DNA of 64,000 nt from Bradyrhizobium sp. MOS003 (GCF_003020125.1 NZ_PYFW01000003.1:744001-808000), one strand, 5' to 3'; numbered from the stretch's first letter, positions 53,186 to 63,161 are shown. Translations and numbers: made by a program. The notes: generated from the letters alone by a model not told the origin.

Positions 53186-53917
53186 ATGCGCAAGCGTCTC
53201 GGCATGATCACGCCGTCCTCCAATTCGGTTCTCGAGCCCGTCACGAGCGCCATGCTGCATGGCGTGCCCGACGTCACCGCGCATTTCTCGCGATTCCGCG
53301 TTACCGAGATTGCGCTCGACACCGCGGCGCTGAACCAGTTCGACGCCTCGGTGATGCTACCGGCGGCGGACCTGCTGGCCGATGCAAAAGTCGACGCCAT
53401 CGCCTGGAACGGCACCTCGGCGAGCTGGCTTGGTATCGGGCGGGACAGGAGCCTGTGCGAAGCGATCACGGCGCGTACGCGCGTGCCGGCGACGACGTCC
53501 ACGCTCGCCTGCATCGACGCCGCCCGGGCGCTTCGAGCAAGGCGCGTCGGCCTGGTCTCGCCCTATACGGACGACGTACAGCGGCGGATCGGCGACGTCT
53601 GGGCCGAAGAGGGCATCGTTCCGCATGCCGAGCGGCATCTGGGCCTGCGCGACAATTTCTCCTTCGGCGAGGTCCCGCCTGCGACCATCGCGGACATGAT
53701 CCGCGCGGTCGCGGCGGACGGCGCCGACGCGATCGTCATTCTCTGCACCAATCTCGACGGCGCCGCGCTCGCGGCCTCCCTGGAACGGGAATTGGGCATC
53801 GCCGTGCTGGATTCGGTCGCGGTCACGCTGTGGCGAACGCTGGCGCTCGCCGGCGGCAACATCGCGGCCCTTGCGCAGTGGGGCCGGATCTTCCAGACAT
53901 CGGCGGGCATCAAGTGA
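53186..53917 (+). CDS. Maleate isomerase/arylmalonate decarboxylase-like protein
   Basis: A 243-residue member of the Asp/Glu racemase superfamily close to maleate cis-trans isomerase and arylmalonate decarboxylase (GMITPSSNSVLEP start). Only the second catalytic cysteine is present, Cys187 in VILCTNLDG. The first position reads WNGTSAS (residues 74-80), with no Cys, as in the one-cysteine decarboxylase. Its stop overlaps the hydantoinase start as TGATG. A role in racemising or isomerising a ring-opened acid is plausible. Confidence 0.82.
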   Translation: MRKRLGMITPSSNSVLEPVTSAMLHGVPDVTAHFSRFRVTEIALDTAALNQFDASVMLPAADLLADAKVDAIAWNGTSASWLGIGRDRSLCEAITARTRVPATTSTLACIDAARALRARRVGLVSPYTDDVQRRIGDVWAEEGIVPHAERHLGLRDNFSFGEVPPATIADMIRAVAADGADAIVILCTNLDGAALAASLERELGIAVLDSVAVTLWRTLALAGGNIAALAQWGRIFQTSAGIK

Positions 53918-55338
53918 TGGAGACTTCTGTGACGCAGCTCGATCTTTCCATTCGCGGCGGCACCATCGTGACGGCCAGCGACGAGTTTCGCGCCGATATT
54001 GGCATTCGCGACGGCCGCATCGTCAGCATCGCCGACCGGATCGAGGGCGCGGCGCGCGAGATCGACGCGACCGGATTGTTGGCGCTGCCGGGCGGGATCG
54101 ACAGCCACGTCCATATTTCGCAACCCTCCGGCCCCGACGTGGTCATGGCCGACGACTTTGCCTCGGCGACGCGAGCGGCCGCTGCCGGCGGCAACACCAT
54201 GGTGCTGCCCTTCGCGCTCCAGGAGAAGGGCACGTCGCTGCGCACCTGCGTCGAGAACTACCGCAAGCTCGCCGAGGGCGAGTGCTACATCGACACCGCG
54301 TTCCATCTCATCATCTCCGATCCGACCGCGGTCGTGCTCGGGCAGGAGCTGCCGGCGCTGGTCAAGGACGGCTACACCTCGTTCAAGGTGTTCATGACTT
54401 ATGACGATCTCGTGCTCAGCGACAGCCAGCTGCTGGAGGTGTTCGACGTGGCGCGCCGCGAGGAGGCGCTGGTGATGGTCCATTGCGAAGGCTATGACGC
54501 GATCCGGTTCCTCACCAGCAAGCTCGAACGCGAAGGCCACATCGCGCCCTATTACCACGGCGTGTCGCGGCCCCAGGCTGTCGAGCGTGAGGCGACGCAT
54601 CGCGCCATCAGCCATGCCGAGGTGATCGGTGTTCCCATCATGATCGTGCATGTCTCAGGCCGAGAGGCGATGGAGCAGGTGCGCTGGGCCCAGCAGCGCG
54701 GACTGCCGGTGCATGCGGAGACCTGCCCGCAATACATCACGCTGACGGCCGACGACATGAAGGGACTGAACATGGACATCACGGGCGCGAAATATGTCTG
54801 TTCGCCGCCGCCGCGCGACGTCGAAAGCCAGCAGGCGATCTGGGAAGGCATCACGACCGGCGTGTTCCAGACCTTTTCATCCGACCACTGCCCGTTCCGC
54901 TACGATGATCCCAAGGGCAAGCTGACGCCGAATGCACGGACTTCATTCCGCTGGGTACCGAACGGTATTCCCGGCGTCGAGACGCGGCTGCCGATCCTGT
55001 TCTCGGAAGGCGTGTCGAAGGGGCGGATCAGCCTGCAGAAATTCGTCGAGCTGACCGCGACCAACCATGCGCGCATTTACGGTCTCTACCCGCGCAAGGG
55101 CTCGATCGGCGTCGGCTTCGATGCCGACATCGCGTTGTGGGACCCGAAATTGACGAAAAAGATCCGACAAGCCGATCTGCATCACGGCTCCGACTATACG
55201 CCCTGGGAAGACTTTGACGTCACTGGTTGGCCGGTTACCACCATCGCCCGCGGGCGGGTCGTGTACGAACAGGGCAAGATCGTCGGCGACAAGGGCGCGG
55301 GCGAGGTGCTCAGCCGCGGCAAATCGAGCCTGATCTGA
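53917..55338 (+). CDS. Hydantoinase/dihydropyrimidinase
   Basis: A 473-residue cyclic amidohydrolase. Metal ligands are complete: DSHVHI (His64, His66), the bridging Lys157 (TSFKVF), His189 (VHCEG), His245 (VHVSG) and Asp323 (SSDHC). Members hydrolyse dihydropyrimidines or 5-substituted hydantoins to carbamoyl amino acids, with a dinuclear zinc centre bridged by carboxylated lysine. It ends the operon of importer and AMDase-like protein, so an imported cyclic ureide is the likely substrate. No carbamoylase gene is adjacent; an amidase nearby could act next. Confidence 0.92.
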   Translation: METSVTQLDLSIRGGTIVTASDEFRADIGIRDGRIVSIADRIEGAAREIDATGLLALPGGIDSHVHISQPSGPDVVMADDFASATRAAAAGGNTMVLPFALQEKGTSLRTCVENYRKLAEGECYIDTAFHLIISDPTAVVLGQELPALVKDGYTSFKVFMTYDDLVLSDSQLLEVFDVARREEALVMVHCEGYDAIRFLTSKLEREGHIAPYYHGVSRPQAVEREATHRAISHAEVIGVPIMIVHVSGREAMEQVRWAQQRGLPVHAETCPQYITLTADDMKGLNMDITGAKYVCSPPPRDVESQQAIWEGITTGVFQTFSSDHCPFRYDDPKGKLTPNARTSFRWVPNGIPGVETRLPILFSEGVSKGRISLQKFVELTATNHARIYGLYPRKGSIGVGFDADIALWDPKLTKKIRQADLHHGSDYTPWEDFDVTGWPVTTIARGRVVYEQGKIVGDKGAGEVLSRGKSSLI

Positions 55339-55452
55339 CAAGGTGTTTTTCTTCCTAATGCATGCCGACAGTCCAGCGATGAAAGCGCTGCGTCGATCGA
55401 TCCGTTCCATGACGTCTTGAGGTCCGGACCGATCGGCGCCGTGCGCGCGCGG

Positions 55453-55809
55453 CTAGCTGCAGCTCAGCGGCAATGCCCGGCCGGGATGCAACTCGTACCA
55501 GTCATAGCAATCCGGATAGGCGCCATAGAATCCGTATCCGGGCCGACCGAAGCGGTGGAATGCGTGCTGGCGGAGACCGCCGGTATGACCGGCGAAGCCG
55601 AGGTGCTCGCCGCCGAACCGGGCACCGCCGCCGAATCCTCCCGCGTGTCCCAGGCCGCCGAAATGCGCGCCGCCGCCAAAGCCCGCATGTCCGCCTCCGC
55701 CGAAGCCTCCGCCGTGGCCGCCACCACCGCCGCCGTGCGCGTCGGCTGCGCCGATCGCCAGTGTCGAAGCGAGTGCTGCTGTTGCCAGAATCATGATGGC
55801 TCGTTTCAT
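55453..55809 (-). CDS. Small secreted glycine/histidine-rich protein
   Basis: A 118-residue protein with a signal peptide (residues 1-24, ending AADAH). The mature N-terminal half is a low-complexity tract of Gly with His, Phe and Ala (about residues 24-75). The C-terminus is Tyr/Pro-rich with two cysteines (YPDCYDW and the terminal SCS). GAGGAG lies at a good distance before the ATG. Such proteins are common exported envelope proteins in rhizobia. The function is unknown; metal binding by His is possible. Confidence 0.72.
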   Translation of the reverse strand: MKRAIMILATAALASTLAIGAADAHGGGGGGHGGGFGGGGHAGFGGGAHFGGLGHAGGFGGGARFGGEHLGFAGHTGGLRQHAFHRFGRPGYGFYGAYPDCYDWYELHPGRALPLSCS

Positions 55810-56062
55810 GGAAAACTCCTCTCGTGTTGAGCTGCCCGGCCATCCCGGAAGCCGCCGACGCATCGTGCTGCGCGCGAGGCTGCCAATGACTGGGCGTGTG
55901 ATGCAGTAGAGGTAGGAGAGATGCACGGAAATCCAACTGAATTCGGCGTCATGTATCAGCCGCGCTGCTCGCGTAGGTAACTGCGCCGCGCGTGGTGGCG
56001 GCGTATGCGCAGAGAGCGGACTGAATGGATCAGCCCGCTCCCTGTCATTCGATGTGCGGCGA

Positions 56063-56311
56063 TCAGAGGCTGCCGGTACCCGGCTCGCACGGCACGTTGT
56101 TGCCGGTCCACGGCGCGGTGGCGAATGCGCCGACGCGCGGCGCCGGGATGCAGGCGCGTTCGCCCGGATAGTCGAACGGCGCAGTCGTCGCGATCATATC
56201 CGCTTGTACCGCGGGTTGCCGCACGACTCGATGGTGCTCGCGCGCCATGACGGGGCCGCCGAGCATGGCGGCTGCAATCAATCCCATCGACAACACTTTG
56301 TACGTGGTCAT
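56063..56311 (-). CDS. Small secreted protein of unknown function
   Basis: An 82-residue protein with a signal peptide (about residues 1-23, ending GGPVMA). The mature part begins with REHHRVVRQ and contains two cysteines (ERACIPAP and NNVPCEPG) that could form a disulfide. GGAGAGAG precedes the ATG. It lies downstream of a long gap and upstream of the glycine-rich gene on the same strand. I do not recognise the family. Confidence 0.65.
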   Translation of the reverse strand: MTTYKVLSMGLIAAAMLGGPVMAREHHRVVRQPAVQADMIATTAPFDYPGERACIPAPRVGAFATAPWTGNNVPCEPGTGSL

Positions 56312-56799
56312 TTGCTCTCTCCTTTGATGACATCAGGCCGACCAAGCCGGCTCCTCGTTGAGGTGTGCGCAGTCGGGCGCGTTTCAAACGCACGATTTGC
56401 TCACCGCAATTCAACGGCCTGTGAGCCGATGCAGCGTCGCACCCACGATCGTGCGAATCGATAACATCCGTTGCCCTCGGGACGACGGCGAGCGCGTTGA
56501 GTACGTATGTTCGATGCAGCGCGGTTCGCAGCGGAGCCCGGAAGATGATCACGACATTGACAACACGCGTCGCCTTTGCAGGCGCTGCTCGCCAGGGGTG
56601 CGGCCCACATCATGAACTGCAATTCAATGGCGCCACATGCGCCGCAAGCCTATCTCTTACCGCAGCGAGTGGCCGGCATCAGGCGGCATCAAGGTAGCGC
56701 GCTCGACGAGCGCGGGCATCGAACATGACCCCGCGCGTCGCCGAGCCCACACGTCACCACCGCGCACCGAAACGTCGCGCGGAACGTGGAGCGAGGACC
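56312..56799. other. Long intergenic region upstream of the two-component genes
   Basis: This 488-base gap separates the small secreted protein from the response regulator gene, which point away from each other, so it should contain at least two promoters. Short open frames occur on both strands, but none has a convincing start, codon pattern or familiar product. I see no RNA gene or clear inverted repeat that I can support. Confidence 0.4.
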
Positions 56800-57480
56800 A
56801 TGAACCGGATTCTCCTGATCGAGGACGATGCTGAGACGGCCGAGGCGATCGTCGCCGAGCTCACCGATCGTGGCTTCGAGGTGCAATGGGCCGGCGACGG
56901 TATCGACGGTCTCGACCATGCGCGTGCGTCGAGCCCGGATGCCATGATCGTCGATCGCATGCTGCCGAAAATGGACGGGCTCACCGTCATCGAGGCGCTG
57001 CGCAAAGATCAGTTCAGGACGCCCGTGCTGGTGCTGAGTGCGCTCGGTGCGGTGGACGACCGGGTGCGCGGATTGCGCATGGGCGGAGATGATTATCTCA
57101 CCAAGCCGTTCGCGATCATCGAACTCGTCGCGCGGATCGAGGCGCTGCTGCGCCGCCCGACCGACGATCGCAAGACCGTCCTGCATGCCGGGCCGCTCGA
57201 GCTCGATCTGATCGAGCGGACGGCGCGACGCGGCGATCGCGAGCTCGACCTGCTGCCGCGCGAATTCCGGCTGCTCGAATACATGATGCGCCGGAACGAT
57301 CAGCTGCTGACGCGCGCAATGCTGCTCGAGGAGGTCTGGAACTACAAATTCGTCCCGGCGACCACGAACCTGATCGACGTGCATATGGGCCGGCTCCGTC
57401 ACAAGGTCGACGGTCCCGGAGAGGTGCAGCTCATCCACAACGTCCGAGGCTCCGGCTTCGTGCTGCGTTCGCGGCAATAG
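56800..57480 (+). CDS. OmpR-family response regulator
   Basis: A 226-residue regulator. The receiver domain has the acidic pair (EDD, residues 8-10), the phosphorylation site Asp52 (VDRMLP) and the conserved Lys in YLTKPF. The C-terminal OmpR/PhoB winged helix ends with VRGSGFVLR. CGAGGA lies upstream of the ATG. The kinase gene starts 9 bases after its stop. It probably controls envelope or efflux genes; the nearest candidates are the sigma factor and RND pump downstream. Confidence 0.93.
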   Translation: MNRILLIEDDAETAEAIVAELTDRGFEVQWAGDGIDGLDHARASSPDAMIVDRMLPKMDGLTVIEALRKDQFRTPVLVLSALGAVDDRVRGLRMGGDDYLTKPFAIIELVARIEALLRRPTDDRKTVLHAGPLELDLIERTARRGDRELDLLPREFRLLEYMMRRNDQLLTRAMLLEEVWNYKFVPATTNLIDVHMGRLRHKVDGPGEVQLIHNVRGSGFVLRSRQ

Positions 57481-57489
57481 GAGCGCAAG

Positions 57490-58905
57490 ATGCATCAGGT
57501 CCGGTTGATCCGCTCCAGCACGTTCCTCTGGGCCCTGGCCGTGGCGGCCGCCTTCGCGCTGTTCGTTGTCGGCCTGTTCACGTTCGTCTACTGGAAGCTC
57601 GACGACTACCTGATCGTGCGATCCGATCGCATGATCACCACGCAGATCCAGTTCATCGCAGACCTGCCGCCGGCCCGCCGCATCGGTGCGATCGCGGATC
57701 ATCTCGAGCAGGATTCCAGGGGCGTTCAGTACGCAGGACTGTTCGATGCCGCCGGCACCAGGCTTGCCGGCAACATCGACCAGTTGCCCCGCGAACTCGG
57801 GCTGGGCGGCGTGGTGCAGGGCGTGCGGCTCGATCTCAGGGGAAGACCGGCAGACCAGGTTCCGATCGTCAGGGCGATCGGCAAGCGTCTCGATGGAGGC
57901 GATGTGCTGGTGATGGGACGAAACGTCGACGAGACGCGCGAGATATCGAGCGTCGTGGGCGAGGCCCTGGCTCTCGGCCTGCTGCCGGCCTTCAGCCTCT
58001 GCCTGGTGGCCGGCGCCTGGCTGAGCGTCCGCGCCCAGAAGCGCGTCGAGGAGGTCAACCAGCGGGTCCAGCGCATCGTCGCCGGCGAGCTGCGCGAGCG
58101 GCTCCCGGAGGGCGGGACGGACGATCCGTTCGCGCGGCTGGCCGCGATCGTCAACGGCATGCTCGACGAGATGGAGACGATGATCAACGCGCTCGCCGGC
58201 GTCGGCAACGACATCGCCCATGATCTCAGGACGCCGCTCACGCGCGTCCGCCTGGCGTTGGAGCGTGGGCGCACGCATGCGGCGACGCTGGAGGAGCTCC
58301 AGGACATCACCGACAAGGCCATCGCCGGCATCGACCAATCGCTCGCGATCGTCACGGCGCTGCTGCGCCTGACCGAGATCGAGAACAACCGCCGCATGGC
58401 CGGATTTGGCGAGGTCGCGCTCGACGAGATCCTGCGGGAGGTGTGCGACGTCTACGAGCCCATCGCCGAGGACAAGCTCATCGGGCTCGGTGTCGTTATC
58501 GCGCGCAATGTGCAGGTCTGGGGCGACCGCGACCTGCTGTTCGAGGCGGTCGCCAACCTCGTGGACAATGCCGTCAAATTCACGCCATCGGGCGGACGGG
58601 TGGAGCTCGCCCTGGAGGCGGAGGACGATACGGCGCTCGTGCGCGTCCGCGACACCGGACCCGGCATCAGCGAGCAGGAGCGTGAGGCGGTGCTGCGCCG
58701 TTTCTATCGCTCCGACACGATGCGCAACACGCCGGGCGTCGGGCTCGGACTGAGCCTGGTCGCGGCCATCGTCAAGCTGCACGGTTTTCGACTGATCATC
58801 GGTCCCGCTCCCGGTGGGCAGATCGAGATCCTGGCCCGGATCGGTCGGACGGGCAGGGCCGTCACCCGCCGGTCGCGGACGATGGTGCACGCCGACGCCG
58901 ATTAG
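57490..58905 (+). CDS. Sensor histidine kinase
   Basis: A 471-residue membrane kinase. Two transmembrane helices (about residues 12-36 and 155-178) bracket a periplasmic sensor region of about 115 residues. A HAMP domain, the phospho-accepting His244 (IAHDLRTPL), the N box (NLVDNAVKFTP) and G boxes (DTGPGIS and GVGLGLSL) follow in order. It is the partner of the preceding OmpR-type regulator. The signal it senses is not evident. Confidence 0.93.
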   Translation: MHQVRLIRSSTFLWALAVAAAFALFVVGLFTFVYWKLDDYLIVRSDRMITTQIQFIADLPPARRIGAIADHLEQDSRGVQYAGLFDAAGTRLAGNIDQLPRELGLGGVVQGVRLDLRGRPADQVPIVRAIGKRLDGGDVLVMGRNVDETREISSVVGEALALGLLPAFSLCLVAGAWLSVRAQKRVEEVNQRVQRIVAGELRERLPEGGTDDPFARLAAIVNGMLDEMETMINALAGVGNDIAHDLRTPLTRVRLALERGRTHAATLEELQDITDKAIAGIDQSLAIVTALLRLTEIENNRRMAGFGEVALDEILREVCDVYEPIAEDKLIGLGVVIARNVQVWGDRDLLFEAVANLVDNAVKFTPSGGRVELALEAEDDTALVRVRDTGPGISEQEREAVLRRFYRSDTMRNTPGVGLGLSLVAAIVKLHGFRLIIGPAPGGQIEILARIGRTGRAVTRRSRTMVHADAD

Positions 58906-58975
58906 ATGGGATGGACCAAAATGATGCGCGACGCTTTCGAGATCGATCAGCCGGCATGGAACGTGGGAGTGACGG

Positions 58976-59899
58976 ATGCAGATTAGCCACGAAGTTACGC
59001 GGAAAAATCTCCCGGCTGTGCCGGTTTCGCCGGTGCCGGCGCCGTTCCTCAGCGCGTATTCCGCGGCCATCAGGCGCTACGACCTCCTCGAGCCGGGTCA
59101 GGAGCAGCAGCTCGCGCGTCGCTGGCAGCAGACCGGGGATCGGAGCGCGGCGGACGCGCTCGTCACCAGCCATCTCCGGCTCGCGGCCAAGCTGGCGCGG
59201 GGCTACAAGGGATACGGCCTTCCGATGGTCGATCTGATCGCCGAGGCCAATCTGGGTCTCGTGATCGCGGCGTCACGCTTCGAACCCGGCCGCGGTGCGC
59301 GCTTCTCCACCTACGCGGTCTGGTGGATCAGGGCCGCCATTCACGAGTACATCCTGCGGTCCTGGTCCCTCGTCAAGATCGGGACGACGGCCGCGCAGAA
59401 GAAGCTGTTCTTCAAGCTCCGCAGCGAGATCAGGAAAGCCACCGGCAACGTGATGTCGGGGCTCACGCCTGACGTCGCCGAATTGATTGCCGGGAAGCTC
59501 GGGGTGACGGCGCGTGAAGTGATCGAGATGGACGTGCGGCTGAACGGTGATCTGTCGCTGAACGCGCGCGTCGGTGGCGACGATGGCGGAACCGAGCTCG
59601 AAGCCTTGCTGGTCGATGGGGCGATCGACGCCGAGACGATGCTTGCCGATCACGAGCAGACGGAGCGGCGTGCCAAAGCCTTGCGGGTTGCGCTGGGCGG
59701 GCTTGCGGCGCGGGAACGTCATGTCTTCGAGGCACGGCGGCTGACGGAATGCCCCGTCACGCTCGATCGGCTGGCCCGCGAATTGTCCATCTCCAGCGAG
59801 CGGGTTCGACAGATCGAGAATCGCGCCTTCGCCAAGGTCAAGCGGGCCGTCATGCTCGCCGCGCAGGATACGCCACGGTCCGTCGTGTGTGGCGTCTGA
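58976..59899 (+). CDS. RpoH-like RNA polymerase sigma factor
   Basis: A 307-residue sigma-70-family protein. Region 2 contains LRLAAKLARGY, the polymerase-binding DLIAEANLGL and FSTYAVWWIRAAIHEYIL. The following AAQKKLFFKLR block is the RpoH box characteristic of heat-shock sigma factors. Region 4 ends with ISSERVRQIENRAF. It is slightly longer at the N-terminus than typical RpoH. It follows the kinase gene by 70 bases with GGGAG before the ATG, so it may be part of the same stress regulon. Alphaproteobacteria often carry several RpoH paralogues. Confidence 0.9.
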   Translation: MQISHEVTRKNLPAVPVSPVPAPFLSAYSAAIRRYDLLEPGQEQQLARRWQQTGDRSAADALVTSHLRLAAKLARGYKGYGLPMVDLIAEANLGLVIAASRFEPGRGARFSTYAVWWIRAAIHEYILRSWSLVKIGTTAAQKKLFFKLRSEIRKATGNVMSGLTPDVAELIAGKLGVTAREVIEMDVRLNGDLSLNARVGGDDGGTELEALLVDGAIDAETMLADHEQTERRAKALRVALGGLAARERHVFEARRLTECPVTLDRLARELSISSERVRQIENRAFAKVKRAVMLAAQDTPRSVVCGV

Positions 59900-59978
59900 A
59901 TTCGTTTTCAATTGAACGGGGCTTCGACCGTCCTCACCTGTTCGACGCCCCCACTCAACTCGCTCCAGGCAGACCACC

Positions 59979-62900
59979 ATGGGAATTGTTCGCTTCGCGC
60001 TACGGCTTCCGCACACATTCTATGTGCTAGCTGCGCTGATCCTTTTCCTCGGCGGGATCGCGATCCGCTCGATGCCCACCGATATTTTCCCGGAGATCAG
60101 GATCCCCGTCGTCACGGTCATCTGGAGCTACACCGGGCTCTCGACGCCGGAGATGGAACAGCGCGTCAGCACCTACAGCCAGTATTCGATCAGCGCCAAT
60201 GTCAGCGGCATCAAGAATATCGAGGCGCAGACCCTCAACGGCCTGTCCGTTCAGAAGATCTACTTCCAGCCGGACGTCAATCTCGATCTCGCGATCTCGC
60301 AGATCGTCTCGGCGACCAACGCGATCCGCGCCCTGATGCCGCCGGGCATCCAGCCGCCGATCATCGTGCAGTTCAATGCGTCCAGCGTGCCCGTGCTGCA
60401 GCTCAGCCTCGAGTCGAACAGCCTCAACGAGCAGCAACTCTACGATTTCGGCATCTACCGCGTCCGCCAGCAGCTGGCGCCAGTTCCGGGCGTGACTCTG
60501 CCCACACCCGCGGGCGGCAAATACCGCCAGATCATGGTCGATCTCGATCCGAACAAGCTGCTGTCGCGCGGATTGACGCCGCTCGACATCGTCAATGCGG
60601 TGAACACCCAGAATCTGACGCTGCCGACCGGCACGACGAAGATCGGAGACACCCAGTATACCGTTCGCACCAATGCGACGCCGGCCACGATCCACGATCT
60701 CAACATGATCCCGGTGAAGTTCGCGAACGGGGCCACAATCTTCCTGAAGGACGTCGCCCAGGTCCGCGACGGCGCCCAGGTCCAGCAGAACATCGTGCGC
60801 GAGGACGGCCACCGCGCCGTCCTGCTCAGCGTCATCAAGAACGGCAATGCGTCCACGCTTGCCGTCGTCAACGGTGTGAAGGCGGCCTTGACGTCGATCC
60901 GCGCGTCGGCGCCGGCGGGGCTGAAGATCAACGAGCTGTTCGACCAGTCGATCTTCGTCACCCATTCGGTCGACGGCGTGCTGCGCGAGGGTGCGATCGC
61001 GGCGGGCCTGACCGCGCTGATGATCCTGGTGTTCCTGGGATCATGGCGATCGACGCTGGTCGTCCTGATCTCGATCCCGCTGGCGATGCTGTCGTCGCTG
61101 ATCGTCCTGTATTTCCTCGGCGAAACCCTCAACACGATGACGCTCGGCGGGCTTGCCCTGGCGGTCGGTATTCTTGTCGACGATTCGACGGTGACGATCG
61201 AGAACACGCACCGGCTCTGGACCGAGGAAGGCATGCCGTTGTCGGAAGCGACCCTGCACGGGGGCGCAGAGATCGCGGTGCCGACGCTGGTCTCGACGCT
61301 CGCGATCAGTTGCGTGTTCACCTCGGTCGTATTTCTGGAGGGGCCGGCCAAGTATTTGTTCACGCCGCTTGGCCTCGCCGTGGTGTTCGCGATGCTGGCG
61401 TCCTACGGGTTGTCGCGGACGCTGACGCCGATCACCATCGGTTTGCTGCTGAAGGGCGAGCGGCGTCACGGCGGGGGCGAGCGCCCGTCGGGCATCTTCG
61501 CGCGCGCCTCGGCCATGTTCGAGCGCGGTTTCGAGCGCCTGCGCGACGGCTATTCCGATCTCCTGCTGAAATTGCTGAGGCGTCGCTCCGTCGTACCTAT
61601 CGTCGCCGTGCTGGTGCTGGCGCTCGGAGCCACCATGTTCGTCTTCGTCGGCAGGGACTTCTATCCCCTGATCGACGGCGGCCAGATCCAGCTGCACGTT
61701 CGCGCGCCCGCGGGCACGCGAATCGAGCGCGCCGAAGCGATCTTCCAGGCAGTCGAGGACAAGATCCGCGAAGTCATTCCGGAGCGTGATCGGGCGTTGA
61801 TCGTCGACAATATCGGCCTTCCGGCACGGGCCTACAATCTCGCATTCACCGACGGTTCGACAATCGGAGTGAACGACGGCACCATCCTGGTGTCACTGAA
61901 GGATGTGCACAAACCGACGGCCGATTACGTCAGGAAGTTGCGGCAGGTGCTGCCTTCGGCATTCCCGGAGGACGAATTCTATTTCCAGGCGGCCGACATC
62001 GTCACGCAGATCCTGAACTTCGGTCTTCCGGCGCAGATCGACGTCCGTACGGTCGGTTACGGCAACAACAATCTGGCCGTGGCCAAGGAACTCCAGAAGA
62101 GTGTTGCGGCGATTCCCGGCGTGGTCGATGCGCATCTGCAGCAGGAGGTCGATGCTCCCGCGCTCTATGCCGACATCGACCGCACCCGTGCGGCGCAGCT
62201 GGGCCTCAATGCCAGCACGGTCGCCACCAATATCAATGTCAGCCTCTCATCGTCCGCGCAGGTCTCGCCCAATTTCTGGACCGATCCGACGTCGGGCATC
62301 CCCTATTACCTGGCCGTGCAGACACCGGAATACAGGGCCAATTCTCTGAACGCCCTGGGCAACACGCCGGTGTCGGCCTCGCTCGCTGCGAGCGGGCAGA
62401 CGGTGCCCGGCCTGCTCAGCAATGTCGCGACCTTCAAGCGTGGCACCGTCCCCACCAATTCGAACCAGGCCAATGTCCAGCCGGTGTACGACGTCTATGC
62501 GAGCGTGCAGGGCCGTGATCTCGGCAGCGTCGCAGCCGACATCGAGAAGGTGACGTCCACCCTGCAGAAGCAGCTTCAGCCGGGCAATTCCATTCAGGTT
62601 CTGGGACAGATCCAGAGCATGCATCAGTCGTTCCGCGATCTCGGACTCGGACTGCTGTTCGCGGCCATCCTCGTCTACCTGCTGATGGTCGTGAACTACC
62701 AGAACTTCGGCGATCCCTTCGTCGTCATCCTGGCCCTGCCGGCGACATTCTGCGGCATCGTGACGATGCTGTTTATCACCGGAACGACGCTCAACGTGCC
62801 CTCGCTGATGGGAGCCATCATGGCGATCGGCGTGGCCTCCGCAAATTCCATCCTGCTCGTGACCTTCGCGCGTGACGAGCAATTGAAGGGACATTCCGCG

Positions 62901-63161
62901 TTCCAGGCCGCGCTGAGCGCGGGCCGAACGAGGATCAGGCCCGTGCTGATGACCGCGGCGGCGATGATCGTGGGCATGATCCCGATGGCGATCGGCGGGC
63001 CCGGCGAGGAGCAGAATGCGGCGCTCGCGCGGGCGGTCATCGGCGGCCTGCTGTTCGCAACCCCGACGACCTTGCTGATCGTGCCTTATCTCTTTGCCAT
63101 GCTGCGCAAGGGCAACGACGGCAAGCCTCGCCACGGCGTATTCGAGGAGCAACCGGAATGA
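59979..63161 (+). CDS. RND-family efflux transporter (AcrB-type)
   Basis: A 1060-residue inner-membrane transporter with twelve expected membrane helices and two large periplasmic loops. The protein begins with a single helix, then the motif FPEIRIPVV. The proton-relay region contains GGLALAVGILVDDSTVTIEN. The C-terminal half repeats the fold and has the motif LMGAIMAIGVASANSILL. It exports drugs, metals or other toxic compounds in complex with the fusion protein encoded next; it overlaps that gene by 4 bases. The DD pair in helix 4 points to a drug-type pump. Confidence 0.93.
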   Translation: MGIVRFALRLPHTFYVLAALILFLGGIAIRSMPTDIFPEIRIPVVTVIWSYTGLSTPEMEQRVSTYSQYSISANVSGIKNIEAQTLNGLSVQKIYFQPDVNLDLAISQIVSATNAIRALMPPGIQPPIIVQFNASSVPVLQLSLESNSLNEQQLYDFGIYRVRQQLAPVPGVTLPTPAGGKYRQIMVDLDPNKLLSRGLTPLDIVNAVNTQNLTLPTGTTKIGDTQYTVRTNATPATIHDLNMIPVKFANGATIFLKDVAQVRDGAQVQQNIVREDGHRAVLLSVIKNGNASTLAVVNGVKAALTSIRASAPAGLKINELFDQSIFVTHSVDGVLREGAIAAGLTALMILVFLGSWRSTLVVLISIPLAMLSSLIVLYFLGETLNTMTLGGLALAVGILVDDSTVTIENTHRLWTEEGMPLSEATLHGGAEIAVPTLVSTLAISCVFTSVVFLEGPAKYLFTPLGLAVVFAMLASYGLSRTLTPITIGLLLKGERRHGGGERPSGIFARASAMFERGFERLRDGYSDLLLKLLRRRSVVPIVAVLVLALGATMFVFVGRDFYPLIDGGQIQLHVRAPAGTRIERAEAIFQAVEDKIREVIPERDRALIVDNIGLPARAYNLAFTDGSTIGVNDGTILVSLKDVHKPTADYVRKLRQVLPSAFPEDEFYFQAADIVTQILNFGLPAQIDVRTVGYGNNNLAVAKELQKSVAAIPGVVDAHLQQEVDAPALYADIDRTRAAQLGLNASTVATNINVSLSSSAQVSPNFWTDPTSGIPYYLAVQTPEYRANSLNALGNTPVSASLAASGQTVPGLLSNVATFKRGTVPTNSNQANVQPVYDVYASVQGRDLGSVAADIEKVTSTLQKQLQPGNSIQVLGQIQSMHQSFRDLGLGLLFAAILVYLLMVVNYQNFGDPFVVILALPATFCGIVTMLFITGTTLNVPSLMGAIMAIGVASANSILLVTFARDEQLKGHSAFQAALSAGRTRIRPVLMTAAAMIVGMIPMAIGGPGEEQNAALARAVIGGLLFATPTTLLIVPYLFAMLRKGNDGKPRHGVFEEQPE

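Noticed and set aside
56312..56799. Small open frames in the long gap before the response regulator
   Set aside because: None has a ribosome site, a codon pattern or a product that can be supported.
56689..59070. A very long open frame on the minus strand opposite the two-component genes
   Set aside because: It is antisense to response regulator and kinase genes whose motifs are intact. Its composition (Arg, Asp, His and Gln-rich without domains) is that of a shadow frame in high-GC DNA.
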